Part shown: positions 7,696 through 10,433 of the stretch, in pieces
Layout: each line of letters begins with the position of its first letter
Position numbering within the stretch: position 1 is the stretch's first letter
Source: Psychromonas sp.
GTDB lineage: Bacteria > Pseudomonadota > Gammaproteobacteria > Enterobacterales > Psychromonadaceae
Direction of reading: 5' to 3'
Assembly (NCBI GenBank): GCA_023145575.1
Contig: JAGLDN010000383.1
Location: 1-10,433 of the forward strand
Length of the DNA stretch: 10,433 nucleotides
Notes under the pieces: model-generated
What the model saw: the letters and a program-made list of their open reading frames with translations, nothing else
Told to the model about the DNA's origin: nothing
Databases searched by the model: none
Made by a program: the position numbers and the translations under genes

Positions 7696-7736
7696 TTATC
7701 AGTTTTTGAGCTGTTGGTCCAAAGGGCAAACGTTAA

Positions 7737-7825
7737 GGTAAACATCTTCAAAGTAAACAAGTATCCATGTAACAAGTTAGATCTGTTGCTTTCGACCTAG
7801 GATCTGTTTACCTCAACACTTGTTA
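7737..7825. repeat. Interlocked inverted repeats
   Basis: GGTAAACA (7737-7744) is complementary to TGTTTACC (7805-7812), and TAACAAGT (7770-7777) to ACTTGTTA (7818-7825). The pairs cross (A-B-A'-B'), so they would form either a pseudoknot or alternative stems. GATCTGTT occurs twice in the same span (7780-7787 and 7801-7808). Whether this is transcribed is unknown. Confidence 0.55.
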
Positions 7826-7860
7826 TATTTTGCACCTTTAATTATAACGGGTATATAACG

Positions 7861-7935
7861 CCATGTGACGTAAAGATGCAATACCCAGCTTTAACTAAGA
7901 TGTCAGGCGAAGGCATAACGTTATACCAATTACAA
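7861..7935 (+). repeat. Dispersed repeat, copy 3 (possibly split)
   Basis: CCATGTGACGTAAA (7861-7874) is identical to the copy at 10239-10252. Further on, GATG.TCAG...AAGGCA.AA..TTA...AATT follows the order of the 10237 copy. The block that should come next, TTCACTTTT.GATT with TAATGC, is found only at about 8085-8115, roughly 150 bases later. This copy may therefore carry an insertion or be two fragments. Confidence 0.5.
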
Positions 7936-8518
7936 TCAATTGCTTTCTATTTATTGCTTAAAATAACTTACGTGTGCGTTGCAAGTTTCGCAAAGGGAAC
8001 AACCACTGAGATAAACTTACGCCTTGAATTAAGCTGTTTTCACTGCATAAAAGATAGATCACATACTTTATGTCATTGGTATTGTTCACTTTTGATTGAT
8101 TTAATGCAAATCTACCATCGATTCATAAAAAAACGGACATTGCCTCACTGGGCTTGGCTACTTATTATCAAGGCGATATCATGAAAGGTCTTGATCTAAC
8201 GGAGTTTTAAGATGATCTCACTTTTTAAAGTGTTCCTCCTCATTTTGGAAGGCGAATTTTAGCTACTAAGTTAAGTAAATCGTGAACGTAATTAACACTC
8301 TTTTATTTTATGAGTTATATTAACAAAAATGAAATGGTGAAGCGTTAATTACGACTGAGTTCTCATTATTTTGTATTGACATTTGAGTAATTTTTTAAAT
8401 AACCGCCCTGTGTGATTGTTGTGATCTCGATGATTTGATCATGTACTTTCCCAAATCTAGATCGTGCTAAATTCCGACATATGAGCGATAGTTAATCGCT
8501 TAACAGCAATTTTCGAAT

Positions 8519-8541
8519 ACCTCGACTCAATTTGCCGAGGT
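8519..8541 (-). terminator. Weak candidate terminator of fadR
   Basis: ACCTCG (8519-8524) and CGAGGT (8536-8541) form a 6-bp stem with an 11-base loop, about 65 bases past the fadR stop. No clear T-tract follows on the minus strand, so this is only a possible transcript end. Confidence 0.2.
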
Positions 8542-8607
8542 TACTTTTCATCTTTACATCACTGGGGTATAAACCATACTTTATTTGGGCTGTGTTACAT
8601 GCATTAT

Positions 8608-9318
8608 TTATTCTAAAAAATCGTCAGGTATTTGATGGCGTAATCTGAGCCAGATTTTACCACTCGCAAAAGCTGATTCGCGTACTATTTCCATAATCTT
8701 GTGTGTTTCTTCCCTATCAAATGTTTGTTGTATATCTTTATAAAATCTAACGGTGAGTATTCGCGCATCTTCATTAGAATAATAAATCAAGCCTACTTTT
8801 AGATATAATTCTTGTAAGCCATTTAAAATAAGCGCATAAATCATATTGTTAGAACTCACTGCGACATGATGATAAAAACGATAATCAAATTCAGTAAAAT
8901 TTTCACTCGAGGCATTAATTGAAGGGGAATCCTTTAAAAAATCGATCACGCCTTTACCATGATTGCGCGATGCCATACGTAAAATGGTTGTGACAATATT
9001 TGTACGAACACTGAGTAATTGATCAATTAAATTTGCTCTATTTCTAAGATCTAGTCGTGTGATAGTCGTTAATATATTGAGTCCTGCAGTTTCCCAAAAA
9101 TCGTTAACGATCGTTGGTTTCCCATGATGAATTGTAACCCAACCTTCTTTCGATAAACGCTGTAGCACTTCTCGAAGTGTTGTACGCGTTACGCCAATTT
9201 TATTAGCTAAAGTCCTTTCAGCTGGCAGTGATGAATTGATAGGTATAGTTCCATTCCAAATTGACTCTATAAGGTACTGCTCTGCAAAATCCGCGGGTCC
9301 TTTATTTTTTAAGGTCAT
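8608..9318 (-). CDS. fadR: Fatty acid metabolism regulator FadR
   Basis: This GntR-family repressor of beta-oxidation genes and activator of unsaturated fatty acid synthesis (fabA/fabB in E. coli) leaves DNA when it binds long-chain acyl-CoA. The 236 residues align end to end with E. coli FadR (239). The winged helix (about 8-72) keeps PAERTLA (32-38), GVTRTTLREVLQRL (42-55) and HHGKP (64-68), including the DNA-contacting Arg35, Thr44, Arg45, Thr46, Thr47, Arg49 and His65. The linker FWETAGLNIL (74-83) leads to the helical acyl-CoA domain, with LLSVRTNI (101-108) and ASGKIW (218-223). Ser219 and Trp223, implicated in ligand binding in E. coli, are kept, while Gly216 is Ala here. The roughly 40-residue insertion of Vibrio FadR is absent. 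GGAA lies nine bases before the ATG. It is transcribed alone, without the nhaB neighbour seen in enterics. Confidence 0.96.
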   Translation of the reverse strand: MTLKNKGPADFAEQYLIESIWNGTIPINSSLPAERTLANKIGVTRTTLREVLQRLSKEGWVTIHHGKPTIVNDFWETAGLNILTTITRLDLRNRANLIDQLLSVRTNIVTTILRMASRNHGKGVIDFLKDSPSINASSENFTEFDYRFYHHVAVSSNNMIYALILNGLQELYLKVGLIYYSNEDARILTVRFYKDIQQTFDREETHKIMEIVRESAFASGKIWLRLRHQIPDDFLE

Positions 9319-9354
9319 ATGTATTCGTTCCGTAAAGCCTTAATTGATTTGGAA

Positions 9355-9382
9355 ATGATACCATAGTGCGTGGTAGTTTAAA
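9355..9382 (-). promoter_or_regulatory. Candidate fadR promoter
   Basis: On the minus strand TTTAAA (9382-9377) and TATCAT (9360-9355) are 16 bases apart, matching sigma-70 boxes at 4 and 5 of 6 positions, with about 35-40 bases of leader before the ATG at 9318. An alternative -10, TACAAT (9423-9418), lies next to the FadR-like site but has a poor -35. Confidence 0.35.
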
Positions 9383-9400
9383 TAGTGATAAATACTCGAT

Positions 9401-9415
9401 AGCATTTAAAATGCT
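9401..9415. promoter_or_regulatory. 15-bp palindrome upstream of fadR
   Basis: AGCATTT (9401-9407) and AAATGCT (9409-9415) are perfect inverted arms around one A. The spacing suits a dimeric regulator. It lies between the FadR-like site and the candidate fadR promoter; the factor is unknown. Confidence 0.35.
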
Positions 9416-9425
9416 TCATTGTATT

Positions 9426-9442
9426 GACAGGTCGGACACCAT
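9426..9442. promoter_or_regulatory. Candidate FadR operator
   Basis: GACAGGTCGGACACCAT matches the E. coli FadR consensus read in reverse (AACANGTCGGACCAGCT) at 11 of the first 12 positions, including the whole GTCGGAC core, but poorly in the last five. It overlaps a perfect TTGACA (9424-9429) on the plus strand and adjoins TACAAT (9423-9418) on the minus strand. It lies about 110 bases before fadR, suggesting autoregulation. Confidence 0.5.
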
Positions 9443-9742
9443 TTTAAGGACAAAAAATTATTTTTGATGATTAATTAAACTCTGTCATTCAACACAGTGA
9501 AATACAAGCGTATATCTTAAACATCCAAATTTTTTAAATAACTTATCAACTTTATTGCTTAAAATGAATCAGTCCTCTATTGACTATTATATAACACGAC
9601 AAACAATTTATAACACCTTCCCCGTAGAATTGTATGATATTTTTTCTGATAGCACATTTATTGTAATTTTTGCTAGAAAATATTAAATAGTAAAAGATAA
9701 AATGTAAACTCCGATATTAAATACCAAATTAATTTTTTATAT

Positions 9743-9746
9743 GGAG
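9743..9746 (+). promoter_or_regulatory. Ribosome binding site of the cytochrome c' gene
   Basis: GGAG in TATGGAGATAAGAATTATG lies nine bases before the ATG at 9756. An in-frame ATG at 9741 overlaps this site and is rejected as the start. Confidence 0.75.
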
Positions 9747-9755
9747 ATAAGAATT

Positions 9756-10229
9756 ATGAAAAAAATAATATTAGTAGTAAGTTTATTATTTATATCTAGC
9801 ATCTCTAGTGCAGATATGCAGCACAATCCTAATGCGAACTTCTTTAAATCGCATATAGAGGCAACAAAATACCGTCAAGATGCTTTTTCAATGATGAGTG
9901 TTAATTTCCATGATATGGCAACAATGTTAAAAGGAAAAAAGAAATGGGATCAAGCAGAGTTTCAAACGCGGGCAAACAATGTCCACAATATATCGACCAT
10001 GATCGAAGATGGGTTTAAAGGTCAAAAAATGCCTAAGGGTCAAACCAAAGCAAAACCTGACATTTGGACGAACTGGGCCGATTTTTCAAGCAAACTGCAA
10101 CACCTAAGAGGATCCACGTTAAAACTTGCTGATGTATCGAAAACGGGTAATAAAAAAGCGATAAAAAGTGAGTTTAAGGCCGTTGGCCAACTTTGTGGTG
10201 CGTGCCATAAAAAGTATCGGAATAAATAA
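9756..10229 (+). CDS. Cytochrome c' (periplasmic, NO-binding type)
   Basis: This preprotein of 157 residues belongs to the class II c-type cytochromes, four-helix-bundle haem proteins that bind NO and are linked to NO tolerance or denitrification. Residues 1-19 form a Sec signal peptide (MKK, hydrophobic core, SSA before Asp20). The mature part follows the family closely: KYRQDAF (38-44) in helix A, FHDMATMLKG (51-60) in helix B, KPDIWTNWADF (100-110), and the C-terminal haem site CGACH (147-151), with Cys147 and Cys150 for haem attachment and His151 as proximal ligand. Haem is attached in the periplasm by the Ccm system, not in this window. By alignment with KYRQSAL of the Alcaligenes protein, the distal-pocket leucine is Phe44 here. 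It is probably monocistronic, divergent from fadR, and followed by a dispersed repeat. Confidence 0.93.
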   Translation: MKKIILVVSLLFISSISSADMQHNPNANFFKSHIEATKYRQDAFSMMSVNFHDMATMLKGKKKWDQAEFQTRANNVHNISTMIEDGFKGQKMPKGQTKAKPDIWTNWADFSSKLQHLRGSTLKLADVSKTGNKKAIKSEFKAVGQLCGACHKKYRNK

Positions 10230-10236
10230 TATTTCT

Positions 10237-10386
10237 ACCCATGTGACGTAAAATGCTTTGTCATGCTCAAGCTCGATGATCAGAACAAGGCACAATATTA
10301 GGTAATTGTTATTCACTTTTCGATTATTGTAACGCAGTCTTGGTTTTAGTGCTTGTGCCCCGCAGGGCAAGGCAACTAGTACCAAG
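10237..10386 (+). repeat. Dispersed repeat, best-preserved copy 4
   Basis: It begins TACCCATGTGACGTAAAATGC seven bases after the cytochrome c' stop. Blocks shared with the other copies are the opening, CTCAAGC, GATGATCAGAACAAGGCACAA and TTATTCACTTTTCGATT. The end is uncertain and is placed here after the hairpin at 10339-10386. No ORF is credible inside it. Confidence 0.55.
10339..10386. other. Large imperfect hairpin ending repeat copy 4
   Basis: CTTGGT (10339-10344) pairs with ACCAAG (10381-10386), AGT (10348-10350) with ACT (10375-10377), GCTT (10351-10354) with AAGGC (one bulge), and GCCC (10357-10360) with GGGC (10365-10368) around the loop CGCA. About 17 pairs form with small internal loops. 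It may end or protect the cytochrome c' transcript, but no U-tract follows. Confidence 0.55.
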
Positions 10387-10433
10387 GCACATTGTTATAA
10401 AACCTCTATGTAGAATAACTATTTAGGAATTAA

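Larger units (their letters stand above)
7383..8607. other. 1.2-kb gene-free stretch between ftsK and fadR
   Basis: No convincing gene is seen on either strand. The longest open frame (7876-8184, +, 102 codons) begins inside a dispersed repeat, has no ribosome binding site and encodes no recognisable protein. Contents: repeat copies at 7407-7477 and from 7861; an imperfect hairpin at 7605-7637 (GCTTTA and GTC pairing with GAC and TAAAGC); a perfect 10-bp inverted repeat at 7669-7695; interlocked inverted repeats at 7737-7825; a palindrome CACTTTTTAAAGTG at 8219-8232. The ftsK promoter must lie at its left edge, but no strong sigma-70 pair is evident. In many gammaproteobacteria lrp occupies this position, divergent from ftsK; it is not here. 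Confidence 0.7.
9319..9755. other. Divergent regulatory region between fadR and cytochrome c'
   Basis: No gene is present in these 437 bases. The fadR-proximal half contains a candidate promoter, a 15-bp palindrome and a FadR-like site. The cytochrome-proximal half (about 9480-9740) is very AT-rich with many chance -10-like sequences. I could not choose a -35/-10 pair for the cytochrome gene, nor find a full FNR or NO-sensor site; TTGATGATTAATTAA near 9475 has only one good FNR half. Confidence 0.6.

Noticed and set aside
7876..8184. 102-codon plus-strand ORF in the ftsK-fadR gap
   Set aside because: It starts inside a dispersed repeat, has no ribosome binding site, has a composition unlike a stable protein and resembles no family I know.
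9470..9490. FNR site TTGATGATTAATTAA near the cytochrome c' gene
   Set aside because: Only the left half matches TTGATNNNNATCAA. The right half has two of five bases.
9741..9758. Upstream ATG at 9741 as start of the cytochrome c' gene
   Set aside because: It overlaps the Shine-Dalgarno sequence and would put MEIRI before a normal MKK signal peptide.
10119..10385. 88-codon minus-strand ORF
   Set aside because: It is antisense to cytochrome c' and runs through the dispersed repeat, with no recognisable product.

Overview
The window is AT-rich bacterial chromosome, most likely from a marine gammaproteobacterium of the Alteromonadales type (Shewanella, Moritella, Psychromonas or Colwellia-like). 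Three things point there: the conserved cluster ftsK-lolA-rarA-crcB-serS; a true FadR of E. coli length and sequence, a regulator confined to certain gammaproteobacteria and lacking here the insertion typical of vibrios; and an AT-rich, homopolymer-rich base composition. The genus is an inference.

Layout. Positions 1-199 are non-coding with one weak promoter candidate. An orphan gene of unknown function (200-775, +) carries an eight-G tract. Positions 776-1279 are non-coding and crowded with stem-loops. A compact minus-strand operon fills 7369-1280: ftsK (DNA translocase), lolA (periplasmic lipoprotein carrier), rarA (AAA+ ATPase at stalled forks), crcB/fluC (fluoride channel) and serS (seryl-tRNA synthetase). 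Its junctions are 9 nt, 1-nt overlap, 8-nt overlap and 15 nt, so translational coupling is likely. Start codons were reassigned from ribosome binding sites: TTG for ftsK, and internal ATGs for lolA, crcB and the cytochrome gene.

Positions 7383-8607 hold 1.2 kb without a convincing gene, where many gammaproteobacteria have lrp divergent from ftsK. The stretch contains two copies of a dispersed repeat and several inverted repeats, some of them mutually exclusive. Then comes fadR (9318-8608, -), whose upstream region contains a good FadR-like operator half-site, and a divergent periplasmic cytochrome c' (9756-10229, +). A third well-preserved repeat copy, ending in a large hairpin, directly follows the cytochrome gene.

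The genes are mostly conserved housekeeping functions. The unusual material is in the spaces: a family of about 70-150 bp repeats opening with ACCCATGYGAC, all in the same orientation (889, 7407, 7861, 10237), a run of six stem-loops between the orphan gene and serS, and the orphan gene itself. I see no transposase, CRISPR array, tRNA or rRNA.
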